NCBI RefSeq assembly: GCF_011320225.1
Contig: NZ_JAAOEN010000008.1
Span: 62,001-126,000, forward strand
Length of the DNA stretch: 64,000 bases
Origin: Phytoactinopolyspora limicola
Lineage (GTDB): Bacteria > Actinomycetota > Actinomycetes > Jiangellales > Jiangellaceae
Direction of reading: 5' to 3'
This document shows positions 1 to 8,806 of the stretch, piece by piece. Made by a program: the position numbers and the translations under genes. Under the pieces are notes generated by a model, which did no database searches, was not told the origin of the DNA, and saw only the letters and a program-made list of their open reading frames with translations. Positions within the stretch are counted from its first letter, which is position 1. Each line of letters opens with the position of its first letter.

Positions 1-1
1 C

Positions 2-838
<837 letters not shown>

Positions 839-887
839 GCGGCCGCGGGTCCATGCGTGTGGTCGGCAGCTCGCATAAGGTGAAGGC

Positions 888-1487
888 GTGAGTTCTTCCG
901 GCGAGATCGAACGACGCAGCCTACCCGCCCCGGTCGCTCTGGTGATCCCTGTGCTCGGCATGCTCGCCGTGATGTGGGGCCAAGAGATCGTGGACCAGCT
1001 TCCGGGTGTCAACCTGGACCAGTACGGGATCCGGCCACGCAGCGGCGAGGGTCTGCTGGGTATCGTCACCGCGCCGTTCTTGCACAGTGGGTTCAGCCAT
1101 CTGATCGCCAACAGCGGTGCGTTTCTTGTGCTCGGCAGCCTGATCGCGCTCACCACCCGCCTGTTCTGGCCGGTCACCATCGGAGTGGCGTTCCTGGGTG
1201 GATTCGCTACCTGGCTGGTGGCTGCGTCCAACACCAATCACATTGGCGCTAGCGGCCTTGTCTACGGGTTCGCGGCGTTCCTCGTCGCCTGGGCTGTGCT
1301 CACTCGGCGGTTGTTGAGCCTTGTGGTGGCTGTTGTGGTGGTCATCATGTACGGCAGCATCGTGATCGGCGTGCTGCCCGGTCAGCCGGGCATCTCGTGG
1401 CAAGGCCACCTTTTCGGTGCGCTTGCCGGGGTGCTTATGGCGTTCGTGCTCCGCGGCCGCGCGGCCGAATCTACGGCCCGCGGATAG
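888..1487 (+). CDS. Rhomboid family intramembrane serine protease
   Basis: A 199-residue polytopic membrane protein of the rhomboid family, which cleaves transmembrane substrates within the bilayer. The catalytic serine is in the GASG motif (Ser122) and the partner histidine is in WQGHLFGALAG (His174). The conserved HSGFSHLIAN segment (residues 66-75) is the usual H-x-x-x-N region of the second core helix. About six hydrophobic helices are visible and there is no extra cytosolic domain. The GTG start at 888 follows a purine-rich AAGGTGAAGG and lies 49 bases after the sigma factor stop, so co-transcription is possible. The substrate cannot be inferred. Confidence 0.93.
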   Translation: MSSSGEIERRSLPAPVALVIPVLGMLAVMWGQEIVDQLPGVNLDQYGIRPRSGEGLLGIVTAPFLHSGFSHLIANSGAFLVLGSLIALTTRLFWPVTIGVAFLGGFATWLVAASNTNHIGASGLVYGFAAFLVAWAVLTRRLLSLVVAVVVVIMYGSIVIGVLPGQPGISWQGHLFGALAGVLMAFVLRGRAAESTARG

Positions 1488-1511
1488 CCGACCTCGTCAG
1501 CTGACAACAAC

Positions 1512-1553
1512 GGCGGGTGTACGAGAGGGGAGTACCCAACTCGCACACCCGCC
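1512..1553. terminator. Stem-loop between convergent genes, probable bidirectional terminator
   Basis: The 14-base arms at 1512-1525 and 1540-1553 are complementary except at one position, with a 14-base loop. The hairpin lies between the rhomboid stop at 1487 and the end of the leftward DUF7455 gene at 1583. There is no U-run, as is common for actinobacterial terminators. Confidence 0.6.
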
Positions 1554-1582
1554 GTGGATAGGCGTGTGTGTAGAGCCGCCGA

Positions 1583-1792
1583 TCAGCCGACGGGCTCGCT
1601 GGTGGTCAGACGGGAGGTCTCGTCGTGCCATCCGAGCGACTTCGGACGTAACGTCGCCTCGAATTTGCGACCGTGATGCCCGCAGAAAAGCAGGTCCCCT
1701 TGGTCGAGAACCGCACGGACGTAGGCTTGGGCACCACAGCTGTCGCAACGGTCAGTGGTGCTGAGTGGTGTGGTCGCGAGAGTAGCTGTCAC
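1583..1792 (-). CDS. DUF7455 family small zinc-ribbon-like protein
   Basis: A 69-residue protein of a conserved actinobacterial family without assigned function. It has the family pattern DRCDSCGAQAYVRAV followed by LLFCGHHGRKFE, giving a C-x2-C plus C-x-H-H set that could bind one metal ion. Homologues commonly sit beside the principal sigma factor gene, as here, which has led to no tested role. It is transcribed towards the rhomboid gene and away from parE, and its start faces a 400-base intergenic region. The metal binding is inferred from residue spacing only. Confidence 0.85.
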   Translation of the reverse strand: MTATLATTPLSTTDRCDSCGAQAYVRAVLDQGDLLFCGHHGRKFEATLRPKSLGWHDETSRLTTSEPVG

Positions 1793-2204
1793 GGTCGCGC
1801 ACCTTCCTGTCGATGGGCCACCGGGTGTGTTGGTGGTCGTGTCACTGCATCCGTATAAACATCAAACCATCCACGAGCGTTCCCGCCACGCTGTGGCAGG
1901 CCGGTTCGCTCTGCGCGTACAAGATGCTAGGTGACGCTGCTCACATGGGGGTGGCTTGGTCGTCGAGCCAGGGCCGACGCCGTCGTCGACTGTCCACATT
2001 CTGACACGATCTGTCTCAAATGGCACATCGATCATGGTGTCGTTCCTATTGACGCCTGCCTGGCGTCTGCTTGACCGCTGCGTCTCCTCGGCCGGCGAAC
2101 ATCGCCCCAGCGTGGCTGCTCGGCCGGACCCACCGCTGGGTTTATGCTGGGCCAGGCCGGTGCGTTCCTGGTGCCGGCTATCAAGGTGAGGAGGATGTGC
2201 GCCC
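1793..2204. other. Divergent intergenic region between DUF7455 and parE
   Basis: No coding sequence is supported here. It must hold the outward promoters of both neighbours. No convincing -35/-10 pair could be picked out. A purine-rich GGTGAGGAGG at 2185-2194 serves as the ribosome site for parE. Confidence 0.5.
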
Positions 2205-4304
2205 GTGACCGCGCAGACGGCCCGTTCCACCAGCCGGGGCAGTGACTACACCGCCCGCCACCTTTCGGTTCTCGAAGGGCTGGAAGCCGTCCGGAAGCGC
2301 CCCGGCATGTATGTCGGCTCCACCGACTCGCGGGGCCTGATGCACTGCCTGTGGGAGATCATCGACAACGCGGTCGACGAAGCACTCGGCGGGCATTGCG
2401 ACCGCGTCGAGGTCGTGCTTCGGGCTGACGGCTCGGCTGAGGTCCGCGACAACGGACGCGGCATTCCGGTCGACATCCATAGCAAGTCCGGCCTGTCCGG
2501 CGTCGAGGTCGTCTTCACCAAGCTGCACGCCGGTGGCAAGTTCGGCGGCGGCTCCTACGCCGCCAGCGGTGGGCTACACGGCGTGGGCGCCAGTGTCGTC
2601 AACGCGCTGTCGGCCCGGCTGGACGTCGAGATCGACCGAGACAGCCGGATCCACGCCATGTCCTTCCGCCGTGGCGAGCCGGGGGAGTATGGCGGCGACG
2701 GCCCAGATGCGCCGTTCCAGCCGTTTACCGACCACTCCGAACTCCGGATCGCGGGCAAGGTCCGCAAGGGTGTCACCGGCTCGCGGATCCGGTTCTGGGC
2801 CGACCGACAGATCTTCCTCGGTGATGCCGACTACTCGTGGGATGATCTCGTCTCGCGCGCCCGCCAGACGTCGTACCTCATCCCCGGCCTGGAACTGGTC
2901 GTCCGCGACGAGCGCGGCGAGACGCCGATCGAGGAGAAGTTCCGGCACGACGGAGGTATCAGCGAGTTCGTCGAGTTCCTGAGCCCCGGTGCGCCGGTCA
3001 CCGACGTGCTCCGGGTGACCGGGCAAGACACCTTCCGCGAGACCGTACCGGTGTTGGACGACGACGGCCAGTTGGTCTCCAAAGACACCGAGCGCACCTG
3101 CGAGGTCGACATCGCGTTGCGGTGGGACACCGGATACGACACCGTGTCGCGTTCGTTCGTCAACGTCATCGCCACCCCCAAAGGGGGCACCCATACGGCC
3201 GGGTTCGAGCAGGGCCTGATCAAAGCCGTCCGCGAACAGGTGAAGGCCAACACGCGGCGGCTCAAGGCGGGTAACGACAAGATCGAGAAAGAGGATGTCC
3301 TCGAGGGGTTGACGTCGGTCGTCACGGTCCGGCTGGACGAGCCGCAGTTCGAGGGACAGACCAAGGAGGTCCTGGGGACGGCGGCCGTACGAGGCATCGT
3401 CTCCGGCGTGGTCGACCGTGAGCTCAAGGCCATTCTCGGCTCCACCAAACGCGCCGAGAAAGCGCAGGCCACAGCGGTCCTGGAGAAGGTGGTGTCGGCG
3501 GCCAAGGCACGGGTGGCCGCTCGTCAACACAAGGAGGCGGTCCGGCGCAAGAACGCCTTGGAGACGAGTGCGCTGCCCACCAAACTGGTCGACTGCCGCT
3601 CCAGCAGCCTCGAGAAGTCAGAACTGTTCATCGTCGAGGGAGACTCCGCGCTCGGCACCGGAAGGTCGGCCCGCGACGCCGAGTTCCAAGCCCTCCTGCC
3701 GATCCGCGGCAAGATCCTCAACGTGCAGAAAGCATCCGTCGGCGACATGCTCAAGAACGCCGAATGTGCCGCCATTATTCAGGTGCTCGGTGCGGGCAGC
3801 GGCAAAACATTCGACATCGACCAAGCCCGGTATGGCCGGGTGATCCTCATGGTTGACGCCGACGTCGACGGCGCACACATCCGAACGTTGCTGATCACCC
3901 TGTTCTTCCGCTACATGCGCCCGTTCGTCGAGGCTGGCCGGTTGTTCGCGGCGGTGCCGCCGTTGCACCGGATCGAGTTGGTCAACCCGAAGAAGGGCCA
4001 GGACAAGTACATCTACACCTACACCGACGCGGAACTGCACCGGGTGAGCCTCGACTTGCAGCGCAAGAATGTGCGCTGGAAAGAACCACCTCAACGGTAC
4101 AAGGGTCTGGGGGAGATGGACCCCGACCAGCTGGCCGAGACCACCATGGACCCGCGGCATCGCCGCCTGCGCCGGATCACCGCCGCCAACGCCGAGGCCG
4201 CCGAGAAGGCGTTCGAGCTGCTCATGGGTAACGACGTCGCCCCGCGTAAGGAGTTCATCATCGCCGGGGCCGCTGAGCTGGACCGCGAACGTATCGACAT
4301 GTAA
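2205..4304 (+). CDS. parE: DNA topoisomerase IV / type IIA topoisomerase subunit B (ParE-type)
   Basis: The 699-residue ATPase subunit of a type IIA topoisomerase, which pairs with the ParC-type subunit encoded leftward at 8799-11282 to decatenate or relax DNA. The GHKL ATPase fold is marked by IIDNAVDEALGG (Mg-binding Asn), DNGRGIPVD and GGLHGVGASVVNALS. The transducer domain follows, then the TOPRIM domain with LFIVEGDSALG (catalytic Glu) and DADVDGAHIRTLL. The C-terminal RYKGLGEMDPDQLAETTMDP motif is intact. The EGDSALG form instead of EGDSAGG is the variant usual in actinobacterial ParE. The GTG start at 2205 lies about ten bases after GAGGAGG. A gyrB paralogue is expected elsewhere in the genome. 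Confidence 0.95.
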   Translation: MTAQTARSTSRGSDYTARHLSVLEGLEAVRKRPGMYVGSTDSRGLMHCLWEIIDNAVDEALGGHCDRVEVVLRADGSAEVRDNGRGIPVDIHSKSGLSGVEVVFTKLHAGGKFGGGSYAASGGLHGVGASVVNALSARLDVEIDRDSRIHAMSFRRGEPGEYGGDGPDAPFQPFTDHSELRIAGKVRKGVTGSRIRFWADRQIFLGDADYSWDDLVSRARQTSYLIPGLELVVRDERGETPIEEKFRHDGGISEFVEFLSPGAPVTDVLRVTGQDTFRETVPVLDDDGQLVSKDTERTCEVDIALRWDTGYDTVSRSFVNVIATPKGGTHTAGFEQGLIKAVREQVKANTRRLKAGNDKIEKEDVLEGLTSVVTVRLDEPQFEGQTKEVLGTAAVRGIVSGVVDRELKAILGSTKRAEKAQATAVLEKVVSAAKARVAARQHKEAVRRKNALETSALPTKLVDCRSSSLEKSELFIVEGDSALGTGRSARDAEFQALLPIRGKILNVQKASVGDMLKNAECAAIIQVLGAGSGKTFDIDQARYGRVILMVDADVDGAHIRTLLITLFFRYMRPFVEAGRLFAAVPPLHRIELVNPKKGQDKYIYTYTDAELHRVSLDLQRKNVRWKEPPQRYKGLGEMDPDQLAETTMDPRHRRLRRITAANAEAAEKAFELLMGNDVAPRKEFIIAGAAELDRERIDM

Positions 4305-4320
4305 CCGGCTGGGTGGGTTC

Positions 4321-5004
4321 GTGGTGATCAGCTTCCTGCTCTTACATTCTCCGTTGCTCGGTCCCACGTCGTGGCGGCCGTGTGGTGAGGTCCTCGCCGC
4401 GGCTGGGCACCAGGTCGCCATCCCTGATCTGCGGTGGTGTTTGACACCGGTGGAACGGTGGTGGGACCGGGTCGTGAGCCAGGCGGCCGTGGCTTTGGGG
4501 ATGGCGGGGCCGCCGGATCGGATCGTGGTGGCCGGGCATTCGGGTGCCGGGATTGTCCTGCCGCTGGTCGCTCAGGGGGTGACCGCCAGCGCCGTCGTGT
4601 TCGTCGACGCCGTCATTCCGGCCGCGTCAGGCGCCACCCGAACCGACGGTGGGCTCCGCGAGAAGGTCGCCGCACTAGCGGACGACGACGGCCTGTTGCC
4701 ACCGTGGAGTTCGTGGTGGCCGCCGTCGACCATGGCTGAACTTGTACCTGACGACGCGTTGCGCCAGGCACTCGAAGCCGAACAGCTCCGGCTGCCGGAG
4801 ACCTTCTACGACGTCGAAGTGCCGGTCCCGGACGGCTGGGAGCAGGCCGACGTCAGTTATGTGCAGCTGAGCCCGGCGTATGACGTCGTTGCTGCCGAGG
4901 CAGTCGATCGTGGCTGGCGTGTCGACGCCATCCCCGGCCTCCATCTCGACATCGTCCGGCGCCCGGCCGAGGTGGCGGCGGCGCTGTGTGGGGTGATCGA
5001 GTGA
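4321..5004 (+). CDS. Alpha/beta fold hydrolase, function unknown
   Basis: A 227-residue protein with an alpha/beta hydrolase pattern. FLLLHSPLLGPTSW near the N-terminus resembles the oxyanion-hole strand, the nucleophile elbow is VVAGHSGAGIVLP with a serine, and GLHLDIVRRP near the C-terminus would carry the catalytic His. It is shorter than many family members and lacks a clear cap domain. The frame is open upstream into parE, but the GTG at 4321, 17 bases after the parE stop, is the sensible start. It ends with a GTGA overlap with the antiporter gene, so the two are probably translated together. The substrate is unknown. Confidence 0.8.
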   Translation: MVISFLLLHSPLLGPTSWRPCGEVLAAAGHQVAIPDLRWCLTPVERWWDRVVSQAAVALGMAGPPDRIVVAGHSGAGIVLPLVAQGVTASAVVFVDAVIPAASGATRTDGGLREKVAALADDDGLLPPWSSWWPPSTMAELVPDDALRQALEAEQLRLPETFYDVEVPVPDGWEQADVSYVQLSPAYDVVAAEAVDRGWRVDAIPGLHLDIVRRPAEVAAALCGVIE

Positions 5005-6131
5005 GCGTCGCCACCGTACTGTTCCTCTCCGGTGGTTTCGTGTTGCTGGTCGTCGGCGGAGAGGCCCTCGTCCGTGGTGCTGGTTCGTTGGCCCGCAGCA
5101 TCGGGATGTCGTCGCTGGTGGTCGGGCTGACTGTAGTGTCGTTCGCCACGTCGGCACCCGAGTTGGCCGTGAGTACCGGAGCGGCGCTCACCGGCTCGCC
5201 CGGGTTGGCAGTTGGCAACGTGGTCGGCAGCAACATCGCCAACATCCTCTTGGTACTCGGCATGTCCGCGCTGTTCGTCCCACTGCTGGTGAAGTCTCAG
5301 GTGGTCCGGGCCGACATTCCGGTGATGCTGGGGCTGACCGTCGTGCTCCTGCTGCTGGTCCTTGACGGCAACGTCGGCCGGTTCGACGGAATGCTGCTGT
5401 TGACCGTCTTGCTGGTGTACGTCACGGTGACCGTTGGCATGGCGCGCCGGCGAACGTCTGAACGACCCCGAGCGCCGGTGCGTCCGGAGGTCAGCCGGCG
5501 CCGGTCGATGACTCGGGACCTCGGCCTCATCGTGCTGGGGATCGCCACGTTGGTTGGCGGTGCACAACTGCTCGTGCGCGGAGCCACCGACGTCGCGCTG
5601 GCCTTAGGGGTAAGTGAGCTCATCGTCGGGTTGACGGTCGTCGCCATCGGAACCTCGCTCCCGGAGTTGGCCACGAGCATCATCGCCGTCATTCGCGGGG
5701 AACGCGATCTTGCGGTCGGCAACATCGTCGGTAGCAATGTCTTCAACATCGGCGCGGTGCTGGGGCTGACCGCCATCATCGCCCCTGACGGGATCGACGT
5801 GGCCCCCGCGGCGGTGCGTTTCGACATCCCGATCATGTTGGCCGCAGCGGTTGTGCTGTTGCCCATCGCTTTCACCGGCCAGGCGGTAGCTCGTTGGGAG
5901 GGCGCTCTGCTGGCGCTCCTCTACGGCGGCTACATCACCTTCCTCCTGCTGCAAGCGACCGAGCATGCCGCGTTGGAGCCGTACAGCGCGGCCATGTTGT
6001 GGTTCGTCATCCCGATTGTCGGCGTCACGCTCCTGCTGTTCGCCGTCTATGAGATGGGTGTGCGCCGCGGCCGTCGTCAGGCGAGGGGGAGCGAACGAAC
6101 TCACCCGCCCGATGAGTCCTCCGGGCGCTGA
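5001..6131 (+). CDS. Calcium/sodium antiporter of the CaCA superfamily (YrbG type)
   Basis: A 376-residue membrane protein made of two homologous halves, each with the alpha-repeat that forms the cation site of Na+/Ca2+ exchangers. The first repeat reads FATSAPELAVSTGAA then NVVGSNIANILLVLG, and the second reads IGTSLPELATSIIAVI then NIVGSNVFNIGAVLG. The acidic Glu in each PEL motif is the family's ion ligand. About ten transmembrane helices are visible, with a basic loop (RRRTSERPRAPVRPE) between the halves. The GTG start at 5001 overlaps the hydrolase stop as GTGA. An alternative GTG at 4986 would only add five residues. Confidence 0.92.
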   Translation: MSVATVLFLSGGFVLLVVGGEALVRGAGSLARSIGMSSLVVGLTVVSFATSAPELAVSTGAALTGSPGLAVGNVVGSNIANILLVLGMSALFVPLLVKSQVVRADIPVMLGLTVVLLLLVLDGNVGRFDGMLLLTVLLVYVTVTVGMARRRTSERPRAPVRPEVSRRRSMTRDLGLIVLGIATLVGGAQLLVRGATDVALALGVSELIVGLTVVAIGTSLPELATSIIAVIRGERDLAVGNIVGSNVFNIGAVLGLTAIIAPDGIDVAPAAVRFDIPIMLAAAVVLLPIAFTGQAVARWEGALLALLYGGYITFLLLQATEHAALEPYSAAMLWFVIPIVGVTLLLFAVYEMGVRRGRRQARGSERTHPPDESSGR

Positions 6132-6144
6132 GTGCTGACTAGTT

Positions 6145-6159
6145 CCCCGGACTTCGGGG
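6145..6159 (+). terminator. Short GC stem-loop after the antiporter gene
   Basis: CCCCG at 6145-6149 pairs with CGGGG at 6155-6159 around a five-base loop, 13 bases after the antiporter stop. It would separate the antiporter transcript from the ArsR-SulP unit. No U-run follows. Confidence 0.4.
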
Positions 6160-6176
6160 TCCTGCAGCAGTTTAGG

Positions 6177-6196
6177 AATTGAAGAATTCTGCAATT
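6177..6196. promoter_or_regulatory. 20-bp near-perfect palindrome, likely operator of the ArsR-type regulator
   Basis: The sequence AATTGAAGAATTCTGCAATT is palindromic at nine of ten base pairs, centred on GAATTC. It is strikingly AT-rich for this genome and lies 54 bases before the ArsR-type gene. Size and symmetry fit ArsR/SmtB operators. A TTGAAG hexamer inside it could act as a -35 element. Binding of the regulator is inferred. Confidence 0.6.
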
Positions 6197-6249
6197 GTGT
6201 AGATGATGAAGTAGAACACCGCAGGCGATCCAAGGGAGGCGTACCCGTC

Positions 6250-6594
6250 ATGCCGGTGCCGCTCTACCAAGCGAAGGCTGAGTTCTTCCGGACTCTCGGG
6301 CACCCGGCGCGGATCCGCATTCTGGAACTCTTGCAGGACGGCCCAGTGTCGGTTCGTGACCTTTTGGCCGCCATGGAGATCGAACCCTCGAACCTGTCAC
6401 AACAGCTGGCGGTACTTCGGCGGACCGGTCTGGTGATCTCGGAGCGGGATGGCCAGACCGTGGTCTACCAGTGCAGCACACCTGATGTTGGGCACCTTCT
6501 CCGCGCAGCCCGGGGTATTCTCACCGATGTCTTGGCCGATCAAGGTGAGCTTCTGGCCGCGTTGCGGGACGACGCCGCAGCTAACGCGCAGTGA
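6250..6594 (+). CDS. ArsR/SmtB family winged-helix transcriptional regulator
   Basis: A 114-residue repressor-type protein. The N-terminal half has the ArsR pattern KAEFFRTLGHPARIRILELL, followed by the recognition helix region MEIEPSNLSQQLAVLRRTGL and the wing GQTVVYQCS. No metal-binding ELCVCDL motif is present: the corresponding segment is GPVSVRDLL, so the signal is probably not a thiophilic metal bound at the alpha-3 site. The start ATG at 6250 has a strong GGGAGG. Its stop overlaps the SulP start as GTGA, so the two form an operon. The 20-bp palindrome upstream suggests autoregulation. Confidence 0.92.
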   Translation: MPVPLYQAKAEFFRTLGHPARIRILELLQDGPVSVRDLLAAMEIEPSNLSQQLAVLRRTGLVISERDGQTVVYQCSTPDVGHLLRAARGILTDVLADQGELLAALRDDAAANAQ

Positions 6595-8261
6595 GCGCGC
6601 GCACGGTCCGGGTAGCCGCCGGCCGGTTTCGGTCGCTTCTGCCATCTCGGCTAGACCTCGCGTTGATGAGGCGAACTCCGGGGCGCGATCTTCTCGCCGG
6701 AGTGACGGTGGCCATCGTCGCGCTGCCACTGGCGCTGGGGTTCGGGCAGACGTCCGGGCTCGGCGCCGAGGCCGGGCTGGTTACTGCCATCGTGGCGGGT
6801 GTGCTCGCCGCCCTCTTCGGCGGTTCCAACCTTCAGGTGTCTGGGCCTACCGGCGCCATGACGGTGGTCCTGGTGCCGATCGTCGCTCAGCATGGCCCCG
6901 CGGGTGTACTCATGGTTGGCTTGCTCGCCGGCTTGCTGTTGATGGCGCTGGCGGTGGCCCGAGCTGGCCGGTACATGCGATATGTACCCGCGCCGGTGGT
7001 TGAAGGGTTCACCGTCGGTATCGCCGTCGTGATCGCCCTGCAACAGGTGCCGTTCGCCCTCGGGGTTGACGTGCACGGTGAGCGGGTGATCGGCGTAGCG
7101 TTCGACGCGATCGTGGCGTTCGGCAGGAACCCGGACTGGGGTGCGGTGGGTATCGCCGTCGGTGTCGCGGCAGTCATGCTGATCGGGGCGCGCTGGCGTC
7201 CAGTCATTCCGTTCTCGCTGGTGGCCGTAGCACTCGCGACGATTCTGGTCGAGATGACCAGCCTGACGACGGCGCACATCGGTGATCTACCTCGTGGCCT
7301 CCCGCTGCCGTCGTTGGACTTCCTACACCTGTCTGAACTGTCGCACCTGATCGGACCAGCTATCGCGGTGGCCGCGCTGGCCGCCCTGGAGTCGTTGTTG
7401 TCGGCCACCGTGGCCGACGGGATGAGCGTCGGCCAGCGGCATGATCCTGACCGCGAGCTGTTCGGGCAGGGTGTCGCCAACATTGCGGTTCCAATGTTCG
7501 GTGGTGTCCCAGCCACCGCGGCGATCGCCCGGACCGCGGTTAATGTCCGCTCCGGAGCGACGTCTCGCCTGGCCGCGATCTCCCATGCTTTGGTCTTGGC
7601 CGCTGTTGTCTTCGCATTGGCACCGTTGGTGGGCAAGATCCCGCTGGCGGCGTTGGCCGGGGTGCTGATAGCGACGGCTGTGCGGATGATCGAGGTGGGG
7701 TCGGTGCACGCGCTCGCCCGATCCACGCGTTCCGACGCCATCGTTTTGGTCCTGACCTTCGCCGCCACCGTGGTGTTCGATCTCGTGATCGCGGTTCTGC
7801 TCGGTCTGGCCGTGGCGGGCGCTCTGGCGTTACGCGCCGTGGCCAAACAGGCCCGTTTGGATCAGGTTCCGCTCGACGCCGACGACCTACCCGGCGAGCA
7901 CAGCGACGAGGAGCATGCGCTGTTGGTGGAACACATCGTCGCCTACCGGATCGACGGTCCGCTGTTCTTCGCCGCCGCCCACCGGTTCCTGCTGGAGTTG
8001 TCCGAGGTTGCCGACGTGCAGGTGGTGATCCTGCGCATGTCACGGGTCACCACCATTGACGCGACGGGTGCCCTCGTCATCAAGGACGCGGTGGACCGGC
8101 TGACCGCCCGGGGCGTCAAGGTACTGATCTCTGGGGTAAAACCGGGGCAGGTGCAGGCTCTGGACTCGGTTGGAGCGATAGCCGCCGTCCGTGCCGCCGG
8201 GCACGTCTTCGACACCACACCGGAGGCGATCTCAGCCGCTCACCAGCTGGTACGTCGATGA
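6591..8261 (+). CDS. SulP family inorganic anion transporter with STAS domain (sulfate or bicarbonate)
   Basis: A 556-residue transporter of the SLC26/SulP family. The N-terminal membrane domain has GVTVAIVALPLALGFG and SGPTGAMTVVLVPIV, typical of the first family signature, and around 10-14 helices. The cytoplasmic STAS domain occupies roughly the last 130 residues, including VVILRMSRVTTIDATGALVI. SulP proteins of this type carry sulfate or bicarbonate with Na+ or H+. The substrate cannot be read directly, but the convergent beta-carbonic anhydrase 38 bases downstream makes bicarbonate a reasonable guess. The GTG start overlaps the regulator stop, so expression follows the ArsR-type gene. 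Confidence 0.92.
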   Translation: MSARTVRVAAGRFRSLLPSRLDLALMRRTPGRDLLAGVTVAIVALPLALGFGQTSGLGAEAGLVTAIVAGVLAALFGGSNLQVSGPTGAMTVVLVPIVAQHGPAGVLMVGLLAGLLLMALAVARAGRYMRYVPAPVVEGFTVGIAVVIALQQVPFALGVDVHGERVIGVAFDAIVAFGRNPDWGAVGIAVGVAAVMLIGARWRPVIPFSLVAVALATILVEMTSLTTAHIGDLPRGLPLPSLDFLHLSELSHLIGPAIAVAALAALESLLSATVADGMSVGQRHDPDRELFGQGVANIAVPMFGGVPATAAIARTAVNVRSGATSRLAAISHALVLAAVVFALAPLVGKIPLAALAGVLIATAVRMIEVGSVHALARSTRSDAIVLVLTFAATVVFDLVIAVLLGLAVAGALALRAVAKQARLDQVPLDADDLPGEHSDEEHALLVEHIVAYRIDGPLFFAAAHRFLLELSEVADVQVVILRMSRVTTIDATGALVIKDAVDRLTARGVKVLISGVKPGQVQALDSVGAIAAVRAAGHVFDTTPEAISAAHQLVRR

Positions 8262-8299
8262 GGAACGGGGAAACCGACGGGGCGCATTCGTCAGTGCGG

Positions 8300-8806
8300 T
8301 CACGTCACCGCCGTCAGTCGCCCGGTGCCGACGTCGTAGACGAAGCCACTCACGGCGATCCCGGGTGGAAAGAATGGCCACGAGCGGATCTTCTGCACGT
8401 CGATCAGCAGTGTCTCCCGTTGGTCGGATACCAGGCGGAAGTCGAGGCTGCGCACGTCGATACCCGACGCCTGCTCCACGATGTCGATCACTTGGTCGCG
8501 AGTAGCGCTGGCCATCTTGCAATTGGTATGGGGAACCACCATGATCCGGTCGACGCCGAGCAGGTGCGTAGCGAGGGCGAGCGTACGCAGGACGTCTTCG
8601 GTGACTCGGGCGCCGGCGTTGCGGATGATCTTTGCGTCCCCGGGTTTGAGACCGAGCATGTCCAGGGGTTCGATCCGTGAGTCCATACACGTGACGATGG
8701 CCAGGCCACGGGCGGCCCGCGGCGCTAGGCCATCGAGGTCGAACGTCTTGACATACTCGTCATTCGCGGCCAGGACGTCGTCGAACGCTTCGAGGTGCTC
8801 AGGCAC
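8300..8806 (-). CDS. Beta-class carbonic anhydrase
   Basis: A 168-residue enzyme that interconverts CO2 and bicarbonate. The zinc ligands are Cys40 in VTCMDSRIEP, and His93 and Cys96 in VVPHTNCKM. The Asp42-Arg44 dyad of the active site is present. The frame is open a further 58 codons upstream, but the GTG at 8806 is preceded by GGAGGAAGG on the minus strand, and translation from there gives a normal beta-CA N-terminus. The start overlaps the end of parC by eight bases, so it is likely translated from the parC transcript. It converges on the SulP transporter, which may use its product. Confidence 0.93.
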   Translation of the reverse strand: MPEHLEAFDDVLAANDEYVKTFDLDGLAPRAARGLAIVTCMDSRIEPLDMLGLKPGDAKIIRNAGARVTEDVLRTLALATHLLGVDRIMVVPHTNCKMASATRDQVIDIVEQASGIDVRSLDFRLVSDQRETLLIDVQKIRSWPFFPPGIAVSGFVYDVGTGRLTAVT

